DNA of 64,000 nucleotides from Basidiobolus meristosporus CBS 931.73 (lineage: Eukaryota > Basidiobolomycota > Basidiobolomycetes > Basidiobolales > Basidiobolaceae): the NCBI GenBank assembly GCA_002104905.1, contig MCFE01000299.1:36556-100555 (forward strand), written 5' to 3'. A model generated the notes under the pieces. The model saw only the letters and a list, made by a program, of their open reading frames with translations, ran no database searches and was not told where the DNA came from. Positions 35,180 through 46,687 of this stretch are shown piece by piece (the stretch's first letter is position 1; every line of letters starts with the position of its first letter). The translations under genes and the position numbers were made by a program.

Positions 35180-38100
35180 TGTTACAAGTCTTAGTATAAG
35201 AGTTGTAGAGGAATAGGGAGTTTAGCTAGTATTGAATACGCCAAAATGTGGACGGATTTTTATTGAGGTTCCAGCAGCTCCTTATATACATTTTCCAAAT
35301 CAATTGGTGACTAATTGTATTTCCTGATGTAGGTAGTGGCTGATGACACATTTGAGTGCATCATCATCACCCAATAAGATCTCACTTAAAATATCCATTC
35401 CTGTCTGATAGGATCTGCTGATTCATTTGCTGACTAATGCTACTGATTTGATAGATAACACTGATATACTGATAGGCTAAACATATAACTAGCGGATTTG
35501 ACTAAAAGCTGATCTAGCTTAAACATTGAAGCAGTAGATCTTAACATTCTCACCTACTAAAGTTGAGGGGGTTCTCCTGAATCTCTTTTCTTGTGATACC
35601 AATATCTTGATGGTTCAGTATTGTCAGCAAGTCTTGCAAGCTTCAGTCTGTCTCTATGAACTGAATCTTCCTGGATATTCCCTAGTTTGTCCACTAGTTG
35701 GTAAGTTGCAAATGGACATTCTCTGACAATCTTAAAAGGTCCCGTCCATTGTGGCTCAAACTTCTTCCAAGTATTGTTTCTCAGCAATACAAAGTTCCCA
35801 ACTGTCAATGATTCTGGTGACATAGTCTTATCAAATCTCTGCTTCATCTTTTCAGCACTTTGAGATACCTTGGCCTGTGCTTCTTGACATCTTTGTTCCA
35901 GCTGCTGGTGTTGACTAAGCTGACTGAGTTCATGTTCTATGATGTCTATAAGCTTTGGTTATGTGAGATCTCCTGGAATCCTTGGTTCACATCCATACAC
36001 TAAGTAAATTGGCTTTTATTGGGTAGTGTTGTGTACTCTAACTCTGCGTGCAAAGAGTGCTTGGTCTATATAATTATCCCATCTACCAACAGCTCCATTT
36101 GCATACTTGGTCAGCATTTTTCCAAACAACCCATTAAACTGCTCAGTGACTCCATTAGTTCTAGGGTGATATGCCAAGGTTTTCAAGTGTCTGCTGTACT
36201 GCATTTCCAGGTAAGCTTCCAATGTCTTTGCCATAAAGTTTGCACCTCTATCAGATAGAGCTTCTATAGGGCATTCAAACTTCAAAAGGATCTCATGGTA
36301 GATGAAACTTGCGACTTCTTGCTCACTGGCTACAGGTGCTGCTTTAGCCACTGGCCATTTGGTGGCATAGTCAATTGCTACTAGGATCCTGCAATTGCAT
36401 TGCCTGGTAGTTGGCAGTCTTCCAACAAAGTCAATTCCCCATCTTTCAAATGGTCTTACAGGCTCTAAGAGAAAGAGTTAAGCAATTCTCTGTGGTTGGC
36501 CTTGGTTGATTTGGCAATTGGAGCATGTTTTCACTAGCCTCTCAATATCTTGTTTCATTCTGGGCCACCATGCTCTGGCTTTCACAAGGTTATAGGTTCC
36601 TTCAATTTCACAATGTTTGTATTCATTGTGTAGCTTATGTATTAAATGCAGGCAAACAACATAAGGGCAATAGGCAATGGGGCTTCCATCAACATTTTGA
36701 TAGAGTGTTTCATCAAGTACCACAAATTTGCTGGCTTCATCTTGAATTATCTTCTTGATCTCTTCATCCACCTCATTTGGAATGGCTTAGTCCTCCAAGT
36801 ACTTTGGTAATAGGCTAGGCCAATCTGATTCATGCACCAAGTTGAGCTGTGCAACTTGTTTGAATCTTGATAAGGTATCAGCAACTGTGTTGTTTTTCCT
36901 AGGGCAGTAGACAGTCTCCAAATCAAATTGCTGAATGTATTCACTCCATCTTGTCATTCCTCTAGAAAGTTCCTTCTGAGTAAATGTATATTTGAGGGAG
37001 GCCTGATCAGTCTTTACAGTGCATTTGACTCCTTCAATATAGCATCTCTATGTATTCAAGCAGTGTATTATGGCAAGCATCTCCTCATGCACTGGATGGT
37101 TTTGTTCTGCTGTGTTCAGTTTCTTGGATTTGAAGGCAACTGGGTATTCCTGTCACTTGTGTTCTTGGCTCAACACTCCACCAATTGCATAATTTGAAGC
37201 ATCTGTACACAGAGTCAACTCTTTTCTGGAGTCAGGTATTCTTAAGCTTGGCAGCTTAGCAAGCTCATTCTTGAGTGTCTGAAAGGCAGTCTCACAAGCT
37301 ATGTCCCACTTGTAGGTATTGTCTTTCTTGAGGATATTAGCTAGAGGGGCTGCAATACTTGCAAAGGACTTAACAAATCTCCAATAATAGGAAACCATTC
37401 CAAGGAATGATCTAAGTTCAAATATGCTATGGGGCTGCTTCAGATTCTTGATAACTTCAACCTTCTTAGAGTCTAAGGTCACTCCTCTGCTAGTCACTAT
37501 GTATCCCAGATATTCAGCATGTTCCTTGAAGAACTCACACTTGGCTAGCTTGCCATATAGTCTGTTCTCTCTCAGCTTCTTCAAGACCTTTTCAATGTGC
37601 ACCAAGGGATCCTCTACTGTCTTGCTGTATATCAATATGTCATCTAGGTAGATTAGCACAAACCTGTCTAAGTACTCCTAGAAGACAGTCTGCATCAGGA
37701 TCATGAATGTTGCAGGGGCATTGGTGAGGCCATAACTCATGACTAAGTACTTTTAATGTCCATATCTGGTTCTGAATGCTGTCTTAGGGATGTATCCTGA
37801 CTTGAGGTCAATCTTGCTGAATATAGTGGCTCCATTGAGCTTGTCCAAAAGCTCCTCAATCCAAGGTATGGGGTACTTATTCTTTGCAGTAACGGAGTTG
37901 AGTACTCCATTGTCAATTCATATCCTAAGTGTCCCATTCTTCTTCTTCACAAACAGTACTGGTGTTCCCCAAGGTGACATGCTGGGCCTGATATATCCTT
38001 GTTCCAATAACCAATCTATTTGTCTCCTCATCTCTTCCAATTCCAGTGGACTTATTTTGTAAGGTGTCTCACTCACTGGAGGGCTATCTTCTGTGTCAAT

Positions 38101-38240
38101 GGCATGATCCATGTCTTTGACTGGTGGTAGGCTTACAAGTTCATATGGAAATACATGTGAATATTCCTTCAAAAGTGTCTGGACCTTCTGGGGAACTGAA
38201 GTAAAGGAATCCTCCTGTAATACTGCCATGAGGAACATGG
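35180..38240 (-). mobile_element. Ty3/gypsy element 1, 3' LTR plus pol (truncated)
   Basis: The 3' LTR lies at 35180-35546 (minus), preceded by integrase, RNase H and reverse transcriptase sequence up to about 38240. Everything upstream (protease, gag, 5' LTR) is gone; the break falls in the LMAVLQ region before the RT, where a different element abuts. It is the same family as gypsy 3 at 59686. It sits inside copia 1. Confidence 0.85.
35557..38240 (-). pseudogene. Gypsy 1 pol polyprotein, broken
   Basis: Read on the minus strand: linker and RT start ([30 protein letters not shown]), the RT palm with a [13 protein letters not shown] stretch, RNase H ([16 protein letters not shown]), integrase zinc region (HKLHNEYKHCEIEGTY.., CSNCQINQ), the integrase core with intact LSDRGANF, and the C-terminal TGPFKIVRECPF..VHRDRLKLARL. 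Frames change many times and a stretch of about nine residues present in gypsy 3 (NQIRVKPED) is deleted between SGY and IPKTAF. Confidence 0.85.
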
Positions 38241-39988
38241 TGTAGAGGTACTCCTGGGAGAAGCTACACAACTCAAGGTGTGTGAGGTGTCTGATGGGTG
38301 CAATAACCTCTGTGTCTAAACTGCTGGAGGCTTTATCAATATGTTACTATGGTAAAAGCTCATGCTTCTCTAGCTTCCTAGGTGCTCCAAGTGTCTCCAA
38401 AGACCTCAAACATATCCCAGATCCACTGTCTATATGACATAGGTTATCTTGATTATGCACAGTTCCTGTAGTTGTTGCAGTTGCCACTGAGTAGTAGTGT
38501 TTCTGGCTTTGATGCAGCTTACTGATATCTTGGCTTCCCTGAACTGTCCTGACCTGGTTGCCTTGAGTTACTTCAATTGGATGCTTTCTTAATCTGATGT
38601 GCTCATCCAGAGTCTTTCTTACAGATGGTGATACACTGAGTAGCTCTCCAACCTTGATTGATATGTTGCTTCCTAGTATATGACATGTCAGAGCCTCTGG
38701 GGTACCATTTGCTTGACTCTAGGCTGCATGTGGTAGTTGTGGCCTTGGCAGACTCTTGTAAAATTAATGGGGGTGCTGCTTTCTTCTCAATCACAACTTC
38801 TGGCTCACATCTTGGTACTTTTGTTGCTGAGCCTGGATTAGCCATTTTTTCAGGATGGTGACTCTTTGAAGCATAAATTGAAGCTATATGATCTTGGGCC
38901 TCTGTGGGGTCCTCATAGTTAAAGTTCAGAACTTCAGATGGATCAAAGTAGTCAGGAACTTCTTCTTCATGAAGGTGCACCTTTCTTGTATGAGTGGTGA
39001 CTTGCATGTAGTGAACTCTCATTCCTCCTTGTCCAAATGCTGTGGATAACTTGTCACCATGCTTACTGACTATATATCCCTGAGGACTACATAGGACTTC
39101 ACCTGTGGATAGTAATGACTGAAGCTCTTGGCAATTTCTCTTGGAATGGTTGGCAGAGTTACACCACATGCATATATATTTGACTTCTTTCTCTACTGGC
39201 TTCTGCCTATATGCTTTGCTGGCAAGTAGCAAAGAGGGTTTCTGTAGTTGCTATGACAGCTCCTGAATTTGAGTTCTTTGATTACTGGGATTAAGTAAGT
39301 CTTGGCTATCTTGCTTTTGTGCTGAGCTTGAAAGAAGGTTTCTGATTGGTGAGGTTTCTTCAGGGGCAAGTAGAATCTGCTTAGCAAACTGAAATGCAGG
39401 CAGTGGACTCATAGCTTTCACAGTAGGATTGTTTTCAATCCTTCTCACCAGGTCTTCTGGCAGTGCTCTGAGAAGATAGGCAGATAAAGTAAAATCAGTG
39501 ATAACTTCTTGGGCTTTCAGTGACTCTCCAATTTTCTCAAGGCCACTCAAGTATTCTTTCAATGGTAGCAGCTTATACTTGCTATAAGCAAAGTTCTCCA
39601 AGTCTTTAAGTGTGTTGTTGACTTGTCTCTCTCCATATTCATCAATGAAGTAGCTCCTCAAGAGGGTCCAATTTGTTAGCAGATCATTTCTTTCATATAA
39701 TGAGAGCATGATCACATCAGCGCTGTAAGGGGGCATCTCTTCAGCCATAATGGCCTTGGGTATTTTATGGGCTCTGCAAAAAAGCTCCCACCTCTTGATG
39801 AAAGCTTTAACTTTAGTTCCTTCAAAGAAAGGAGTTCATTGCATTCCTGGTAAAGGTAGATCCATGGTCTTGATAATTTGTTCTTTCTTAAGTCTTCTAG
39901 GGGCAGTTCAGTCAAACCCCCCCATGTTGGGTGCCAAATATGTGGTGGTGTAGAGGTACTCCTGGGAGAAGCTACACAACTCAAGGTG
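38241..39988 (-). mobile_element. Gag-bearing element bounded by a 42-bp direct repeat
   Basis: The 42-bp sequence beginning GGTGTAGAGGTACTCC and ending CAACTCAAGGTG occurs at about 38239-38280 and 39947-39988 in the same orientation. On the minus strand the right copy is followed by CACCACCACA and then TTTGGCACCCAACATGGGG, which looks like a tRNA primer-binding site. A gypsy-type gag gene follows. The left flank is gypsy 1 and the right flank is copia 1, so this unit sits at the junction of two elements. It may be a deletion derivative with vestigial LTRs. The ACACCACCACA end matches the end of LTR family beta. Confidence 0.55.
38603..39865 (-). pseudogene. Gypsy-type Gag of a second family
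   Basis: On the minus strand, starting near 39865 (MDLPLPGMQ, then a stop), the frame continues TPFFEGTKVKAFIKRWEL, YSADVIMLSLYERNDL, LKEYLSGLEKIGESLK, LRALPEDLVRRIENNP. After a frameshift, a zinc knuckle ICMWCNSANHSKRNCQEL (CX2CX4HX4C) and a GQGGMRVHY segment follow. This arrangement is typical of fungal Ty3/gypsy Gag, different from the gypsy 3 family. Nothing downstream of Gag (protease, RT) survives. Confidence 0.7.
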
Positions 39989-40555
39989 AGTTACTTGCAC
40001 TCTCTTGTACTGTTACAAATAACTGCTCATCAGTAGTCATATGGTTTGCCTGCTCCAGTTTCATTTTTTCATCTGCTTATTTCTTCTTGCATTCTCTTGC
40101 CCAGTGTCCTGGCTTCTTACAATAGTTACAGCAATTAGGTTTTCTTTGGTTTTCTTGCTTTCCCTTCTTTTCTGTGTGAATTTCTGAGCTGAATAGAGCA
40201 TTGTCTTCAAGTTTCTTTGCTTGATCATCACATCTGAGTTCTTCTTTCAGAACGCTTCCTTGGACATAGTTTTTGAGGCATGGATTTGTCCAATGATGGA
40301 ATCTGGCACATTCATACATATGGCTTTAAGGACCTATCTCTCCTTTTCTTGAAGCTTCTGCATTTCTTCTGCTGCTCCTTTGGGCTCAACTTTGCTTCCT
40401 GCTATTATATTATAAAGTTTTCTATTGTCAAGGTGGATCTGCATCTTGATTCTCCCAAGTCAGCAGTTCTTTATATAAAGCCTCTCCTTTACAGGGAAGA
40501 TGTTTGTATTGTTCTGTTTGCTAGTTGAAGTTGTCTCAAGAATAGATTAAGGCAA
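39989..40555 (-). pseudogene. Copia 1 Gag and start of protease
   Basis: On the minus strand the Gag N-terminal region (40555 to about 40400) is followed by YVQGSVLKEELRCDDQAKKL, EDNALFSSE, and a CCHC knuckle CNYCKKPGHWARECKKK. It then runs as ..TTDEQLFVTVQESASN up to 39989, where the gag-bearing element cuts it. It corresponds to 52798-53625 of copia 2. The ATG seen in copia 2 is lost here. Confidence 0.75.
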
Positions 40556-40556
40556 A

Positions 40557-40569
40557 TGGGCTCATAACC
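40557..40569 (-). other. Primer-binding site of copia 1 (tRNA-iMet internal)
   Basis: On the minus strand, directly after the LTR, the sequence is GGTTATGAGCCCA. It is complementary to the anticodon arm of initiator tRNA-Met (..GGGCTCATAACC..), not to its 3' end, pointing to a half-tRNA primer as in Drosophila copia. Confidence 0.75.
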
Positions 40570-40939
40570 TGTAGCAACTTAAGAAGTGATCTGGATATAA
40601 GGAACTTATCAAGAAGTAGTGATAATAGCTGAACTGTTGTTTATTCACAAAGAGGCACAGTAATTATACCTTTGTAGAAATAATACAGCTATAACACCAA
40701 GTAAAGAGGGTTTCCTATCACTCAGGAGCATTTTGTATCAGTTGCAGGGTTAGTACATAATATTTGGTAAAAAGTGTTAATTTTATCTTGACTGCATGGG
40801 AGTAATCATAGGATCATAGATCTGAAGAAACTGGCAAAGTTGGAGCTGTAAATTAGTCCTAAAGTGACCAAGATTAGTCTTGAATTGTTAACAAAATCTT
40901 TAGCTGCTGAATGATACCAAATAGTGCAATATTTGAACA
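40570..40939 (-). repeat. 5' LTR of copia 1
   Basis: 370 bases, TGTAGCAACTTAAG to ATTTGAACA, aligned with the left LTR throughout. The two LTRs differ at many positions, so the insertion is old. Confidence 0.85.
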
Positions 40940-41529
40940 CCTGCACTATGTGGGACAATATTGCACATTATGGTGCAATCTGACATGATGAGGTTGGCAC
41001 AGACATTTGCGCCAACTTGTAATATTTGCATTGCGTGTGCAACTGGATAAAATTGTAGTGGTAGGTAGAGCTCAGTACTTAGATATGTTTCTTTAGGTAA
41101 ATGGAAATAAATATGTATCACACTATAAATTACACTGTTACTTACCATTTTGGGTACCATCACTTCAATTAGATAGTATGTCAATGGCTGATTGGTCTAA
41201 GAGTATCCTGAGGTTCTTAGCCCCCAATTAGCTCATTGACCAATACACAAGCTACCTAATTTATGATCAAATATCTCATTTTGCCTATTGAGCTAGTAAA
41301 TCCCTGATCTTAGTAATTGGGCAAGGTGTCATAGACAGCACACAACCAATTGTATAGGTGCAATTCAGATCAAATAGTTGCACTGGTGTTACAGATGATG
41401 TATACATATGCAGGGTGCTTGTTATAGGGGCTCTGTCTCAAATGTGAGACAACCCTGATATTACTGATAACAAAAATTTAGTGATCACTAATTTGCAATG
41501 GCAAAACAAATGCATAACTTGGATTATGA

Positions 41530-42738
41530 CAAATGATAACAATTCAGTGCAATTGCATTATATTCCTCTAGGTTTTTTCTCAAAGGGATTACTACTGAAG
41601 CACTTGGTAGTGATTCACTTTGCACACCTGTACTACTACCTTGTTGACTACTATCTTGGCTGCTAGTGTATTTGTAGCCAGTATTTTACTTCCTAATTGA
41701 TGATTGCAATGTTGGAGCTTGGCTACACCAAAATGCACCAGACAATATGACAGAACCGGCCTGAAGTGCCACATGCTGATATGTTCTTTTACTTGCCAAA
41801 GGCTCCGGTAGTGGAGGCACTTCATGTGGGTCATTGTCAGTCTGTTCACTGGCAGTAACTTGCTGATGCTCAGGTGTGCCAGCATATGCATGTGTGACTT
41901 GATGCATTGGCATGGCCCTTAGCTGAGTTCAATGTGATGTTACATGTTGACCCAACTTGGCCCACTCCAATTGGACTTGTATCTAGATGAGGAGTTTGGT
42001 GAATTCTGGTTGTTTTGCTCTGAAGTGTGCACATTGATCTGATGTGCATAGACTCAATGTGGGCACTCTTGTGAGGGTGTTGGCATACATTGGACTGACA
42101 TGCACTGGAATGCAAATGTTACAAGGGATTGTAAGGAATTCAGCAAGGCATGCTGGCACAATCTAGATGCAGTTGCTTGTAGTTTGTATTCTTCCTCTTG
42201 AAGCTCACCTTCTGACTCCTCAAAGTACTCACTCACCCACTGTCTGATACTTGGGAACTGTTGCCTTGATGAGTCCTGTGTGTATTGTTCTTAGAAGCCA
42301 TTTAGCTCTACTAACATCAGGCACAAAGAGATGCATCCAGCCCATACTGTGCAAATTGTGCATGTAATTGTTTGCAAGCTGCTTCCTCATCAAATCCCCT
42401 CACGCTCAGCTCATTCTTGATTTCAATACCTGTCTTGTCATATATCTTCTTAGAGACATCTGCTAGCATCTTGATGTAGAACTCATGCCACTGCTTTGTA
42501 CTCAAATCCTTCCATCTCTGTTGACTTTCTGAGGCATCCAGTTCTGCTAGATTAATGAGTAGCACCCATATATCTGTATGAAGTCCCATCATAGACTCTT
42601 GGGCCATACTAAAATCTTTTGGCAAGAATTCAAATGGATCTGACACCAACTTTCCAGGTCCAGACCATGCTTGTGAGCTGGGGGATGGGCTTTTTCTGGG
42701 CTGACTAACAATGTGTTGAGACTTAGTATAGGGACCAT
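41530..42738 (-). pseudogene. ORF-A, copy A3 (least interrupted copy)
   Basis: The ATG at 42738 starts a frame of about 400 codons with a few shifts and stops. It holds DPFEFLPKDFSMAQ, HTDIWVLLINLAELDASES, WHEFYIKMLADVSKKIYD, NELSVRGFDEEAACKQLHAQ, then the ATASRLCQHALLNSL stretch, then the Ser/Gln/His-rich tail with NDPHEVPPLPEP and ASKRTYQHVALQAG. No recognised domain is seen. The helical N-terminal part and the polar tail could suit a DNA-binding accessory protein of the transposon; this is inference only. Confidence 0.5.
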
Positions 42739-44141
42739 AGTAACAGATTAGAATAAATATATAGTAATGTATTGGCATCAACTTGGTCTTATAGTTAATC
42801 TATACAAATACTAATGTGATTGCTGAATTTTCCATATATTATGCATGCATCTCAGATTGCATTGACACAGATCAGATCACATGAATTGCAGATTTCCTAT
42901 TTGTTCATAGACTTGTGAGTAAAGTATCAATAAAGATATTAAGTCATCCCTTGAGGATGATCTCTGCAACATAATGAAGGGATACTTGACAATTGATGGC
43001 AATTTAACCATAATTCATGGAAAATCACATGAATTAAGCAGATTGCGCCATAACAGCTCAACTCTCCTCTATTTGATCACATAACAATTTGGATATGACA
43101 TACTCATTTGAGTGGCCTTTTGTCATTAATTCCATCACTAACACTGGATTTCCTTTTAACACATTAGAGGAGGTCTATACCAAGTACTGTGGGCTATCCA
43201 CCCCAATTTACCTGAGGAGATCCCTTGTTAAGCTTCTCTGCAGTCACAAGAACTAATGCCCTACAAGGTTTCATCCCACCATTCATGGCAACAAAAGTCC
43301 TAGAAGTTTTCATTCCCAGCTGATACTAATGGAGAACCACCTTGCAGAGGGTATGAATGACCTAGAGCAAGCTTGGAATACTAGGCTCAGAAGCTCCAAT
43401 AGACTTCCAATTCCCAGAGTGTTCAGCCACAGGTTCCATACCAGAAGTATTATGGTTACCTTCCCAGTCAGGATTAAAAAACCTTCTGGAGAGCAGAGGG
43501 ACTTTGATTCTGGCAAATGCAAAGCACACTGTGTGAGGTTTCATGCACTTTCTAACATTGAGGGTTACATCATCTGGCTTAGTGAGCCATTTGTTGGAAG
43601 AAGGTGCAACAAAGCACTCTGGGTAGAGAAACATCCAGAATTCAGTAGAGGGGAAAATGTATGGTAGACTTGGCTTATATAGGAGAGGATTGCCAGAGAT
43701 CCAGATGTATTACGGCTCATAGGAAGCCAAGGAATGGAGTAATCAGCAGGATGCAGAAGCTCTACAATGAGATATTTAATCATTTCAGAATGAGAGTAGA
43801 GTAAACATTTGGATATCTGAAGAGATTCAGCATATTAGCAGGTATATACAAAGGAAAGTCATAAGCAGGAGAAATCAGCAAAGTAGGTAAAATAGTTAAA
43901 ATACTTTTTAGTGCCCAGTTTATTCATAAAAGATGGCATCCACTGAGAGAAATGTGTCTGGAGAATTATGAAGAGCAAATCAAGCAAGAAAAGAACTGTT
44001 GTGAGCAACATAAGTAAGATTGAGTAAAAATACTGGTAACTGTATTCCACCACTGGCATCAAGGTAGAAATTAGAGTGCCAGATTAATCCCAAAATATAT
44101 ACAGCCAGGCACTATGTGGCACTATCCAACCAAATAAATCT
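42739..44141. other. Right-hand part of unit A3, unassigned
   Basis: About 42780-43145 aligns with the tail of copy A2 (32880-33232). From about 43150 to 43760 base composition is less AT-rich, and a plus-strand ATG frame of 112 codons (43329-43667) and a minus-strand frame of 90 codons overlap. Neither shows a known motif. The last 40 bases are the right terminal repeat. Confidence 0.45.
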
Positions 44142-46687
44142 ATTGATCCCATCAAGACACTATGCAAAGACCATCAGAAAGTAATTGCCACCCAGATTTC
44201 ACAAAAATGTATTCAAGATTACTCATCAAACAGCACTTACATTAAGCCCAACTCGCACTCAACAAGTAACCAAATTAAATCCACCACTCAATAAGTATTT
44301 CTGCTGTAAAACTCTGTTTCCATGACTCTGGTGGGATCCCTGCAGCTCTTTGCCACTGTTCATTCACTGGTTCCCTTACATCCTGGTCTTCAGCCAGTAC
44401 TGCAAGGTCTAGGACCTAATCTGCCAGTCCTTGCAATATTCAAGAGCATTTTGTTGAATAGTGCTCTTGAAGAAGTGCTGCAACCTCTTGGTGTTCAGTT
44501 ATTGTTGTAAAATCCCACTGAAAGCAATACAATAACCTTTTGCATTTTTGACATAGTAAGTTTGTCTGTCAGTATGATTTCCACACTGTCAACAATGGAG
44601 GATGTGATGGCTGCAGCAGACAAAATGCTATTCTCTGCAAGCTCATCTACCTTACAGGAGTGTTGCCCAACTAGCTGCGCTTCCAACTCTTGTAAAAACA
44701 GCTGTTTTCTTGTTGGTAATTCTTCTTGGCTATAATGGAAATCATTATGTTCCAGGACTATAGTGCTAATTGGCAAGAACTGCAGCTTTTTTCCCTTGCT
44801 TCCCAGTCTCTGGCATGGATAGACTTTTTCCCTTTACTGTTTACCTTATTGCTGCCAGGTCTTTCACTGCTACTTTGACTGAGAACATTTTGTAATGAAC
44901 TTTGTTTTCTCATTGATAAATGCTGCTCTGATGCAACTTTTTTGTCCTGTTTGCCCCTTGCTGGCACTCTGTGGGCAGCCTAACACTTCTTTTCCACTTG
45001 TTTGAGCTCTCAGCCCAAGAAGTAGCAGGCCTCTGAGGTAGCCACAGGTTTTTATCACTGTCTGGTCCTTCACTGCTACTTTAACTGAGTGCTTTGTGAG
45101 TGGAACTATCACCTCATCTTTACAGCTTTACATTGCAATAATTGCAAGGATGCCATATACTTTTTTTTGCTGGTAACATATATATCTTGCAAACAAATGC
45201 TTGGTTGCCACCACTTCTGCCATCAATGCCTCTGGAATATCAGCAAAGAGCTTCTTGGTATTTAGCCAATATATTCACTCTTCCTGCTGGATTTTAGTCC
45301 CTCTTATAGGTGTGCTCTGGCTCTTGTTTGTGTGAATTCCATATTGAATAGCATAGAACTTGACTTGTGATCAAGGGAAATCCAGCATAGCTTGGTGGAG
45401 TTCTTCAAATAAAATTAGTTGCTTGTTGCACCCAACCCTAGTTGCTATACTTAACTGATCAACTGCACATTGAGGCTGCTTAGCTTCTCAATGCCATATG
45501 CAGAGGTGTTTCCACGTGCACATCTGTCCTCAGTATTTTCCAATTCTTCCTGGCTGTCCTCCATGTGCCACTCATCACATCCATGACAGACTTGAAGGTA
45601 TAATTCTTGATGAGATTGGGATATGGTAGTACCTGCAAGTTGACTTGTCATCCTATCTCCTCACATCTGCACCATAAGAAACTCCTAAAAGATGAAGCAA
45701 GGTTCTTTATTCTCAATGCACCAAGCAAGATAGAGTAGAGAATGAATACTGCAGCAGCAGAGATCTATGTGCTCAGCTTTTTGTTAGTAGTATAGGTGCT
45801 CAAGTTCTGCCACAGACTCCTTGCATCAAAGCTGTAGATGTGTCACATTGGCATTGCTGATCTGCTCCTGGATGAACATTTCTACAATGTCAGCATATGA
45901 CTCTCAGTGCTTCCAATACACTTGTGGTAGAGATGTATTCAGTAGGCTACTTGATCAAGTGCATATTCAGTTCATCCAATCCTTGCCCTGGTATTGCTGC
46001 AATTGTGTACAAATGTTGATTGGAGCCCATGAGAAGTACTTAGGGTAGCAGTTACTCTGCAATATCTTGCCAATTCTTTCAAATATCTCCAGTATGCTGC
46101 AGGGCTCATTTAGCTTGAAACACCCCATGTACAACTTGGTCATCAGTATAGGCACAGTGTTGAAAATTAAATGCATTGCTCCCAGTGGAGGTACTTTTGC
46201 TCCAACAGATGCCCTCTATCTTAAGTATCTCTGGTTTCCAATTGATTCCATATTCCAGCCAATGGCTTATAGCTTGCCAACTTTACTGCATTTGCATGCC
46301 AACTTCTGTATGTTCTGTGTAAAGATAATGTTCTTAGCATTGGTGTTTGGTAATAGTAATGTTTGTGAGTTATGGAGTAAATCTCCTGGATCTCACACAT
46401 TCAACAGCAATACTGTCCCTTGTGCCCAGGAAAGCCAGCTATCCTACTGATGGCTGAGGAATCTCCAATGCAGATGATGATATGCAAATATACATACCAG
46501 CCATTGACTGTTATCCTGTTGGAAAGCACACATAATCCATGCAGCAGTGGATACTGGTAGCTATCCAAGTTGGATTGTAATATGGGCCCATAAACCAATG
46601 AGACTGTCATCAGATCTAAACTCTGATACCATAAGATAGGCAGCAGCTTTGGGCTGATATAAGTCAGTAGCCAGCAGTATTTGCTGG
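44142..46687 (-). mobile_element. CACTA-like element C1, transposase-coding part
   Basis: Reading on the minus strand from 46687, the sequence aligns with the copies at 49270-52393 (plus) and 56690-58071 (minus). It is cut on the right by a gypsy LTR at 46688 and on the left by unit A3, beyond which it resumes at 33307. Both termini are missing. Confidence 0.7.
44495..46610 (-). pseudogene. Transposase_21/TNP2-like transposase of C1, broken
   Basis: Minus-strand segments in order: SLVYGPILQSNLDSYQYPLL (TNP2 has VSLVPGPKSPxNLDSYLxPL here), ISRIAGFPGHKGQYCC, HLIFNTVPILMTKLYMG, then the DUF4218-like region before ..EDSQEELENTEDRC (to 45451), and a polar C-terminus to 44495 with GKKSIHARDWEAR. 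Many frameshifts and stops. TNP2-type proteins are DDE/D transposases of CACTA (En/Spm) elements. The assignment rests on the motif series across three copies. Confidence 0.65.

Larger units (their letters stand above)
33422..40939 (-). mobile_element. Ty1/copia element 1, LTR to LTR, with nested insertions
   Basis: It has LTRs at 33422-33789 and 40570-40939. The 5-bp flanks CTTGC (33417-33421) and CCTGC (40940-40944) differ at one base. On the minus strand the primer-binding site follows the right LTR, the polypurine tract GAGGGGGAG precedes the left LTR, and gag lies at the 5' side and reverse transcriptase at the 3' side, so the order is right for copia. Most of protease and integrase (about 2 kb) is missing, replaced by a gypsy fragment and a gag-bearing element. 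Confidence 0.85.
33308..44141 (-). mobile_element. Unit A, copy A3: complete inverted-repeat transposon with nested elements
   Basis: The left end is ATACTTGCTCTATTGTACTG (consensus AGACTTGTTCCATTG). The right end in reverse complement reads AGATTTATTTGGTTGGATAG, the same terminus as in the 734-bp palindromic element. The flanks are a perfect 3-bp target duplication ATT (33305-33307 and 44142-44144). The related CACTA copy at 49.7 kb reads GGGATCAATACCTC across the site, giving an empty-site control. Without the copia inserted at 33422-40939 and its 5-bp duplication the unit is about 3.3 kb. It carries ORF-A (minus) and about 1.3 kb of unassigned sequence to the right. A 3-bp duplication fits CACTA-like elements, but the termini do not begin CACTA, so superfamily is open. 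Confidence 0.8.
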
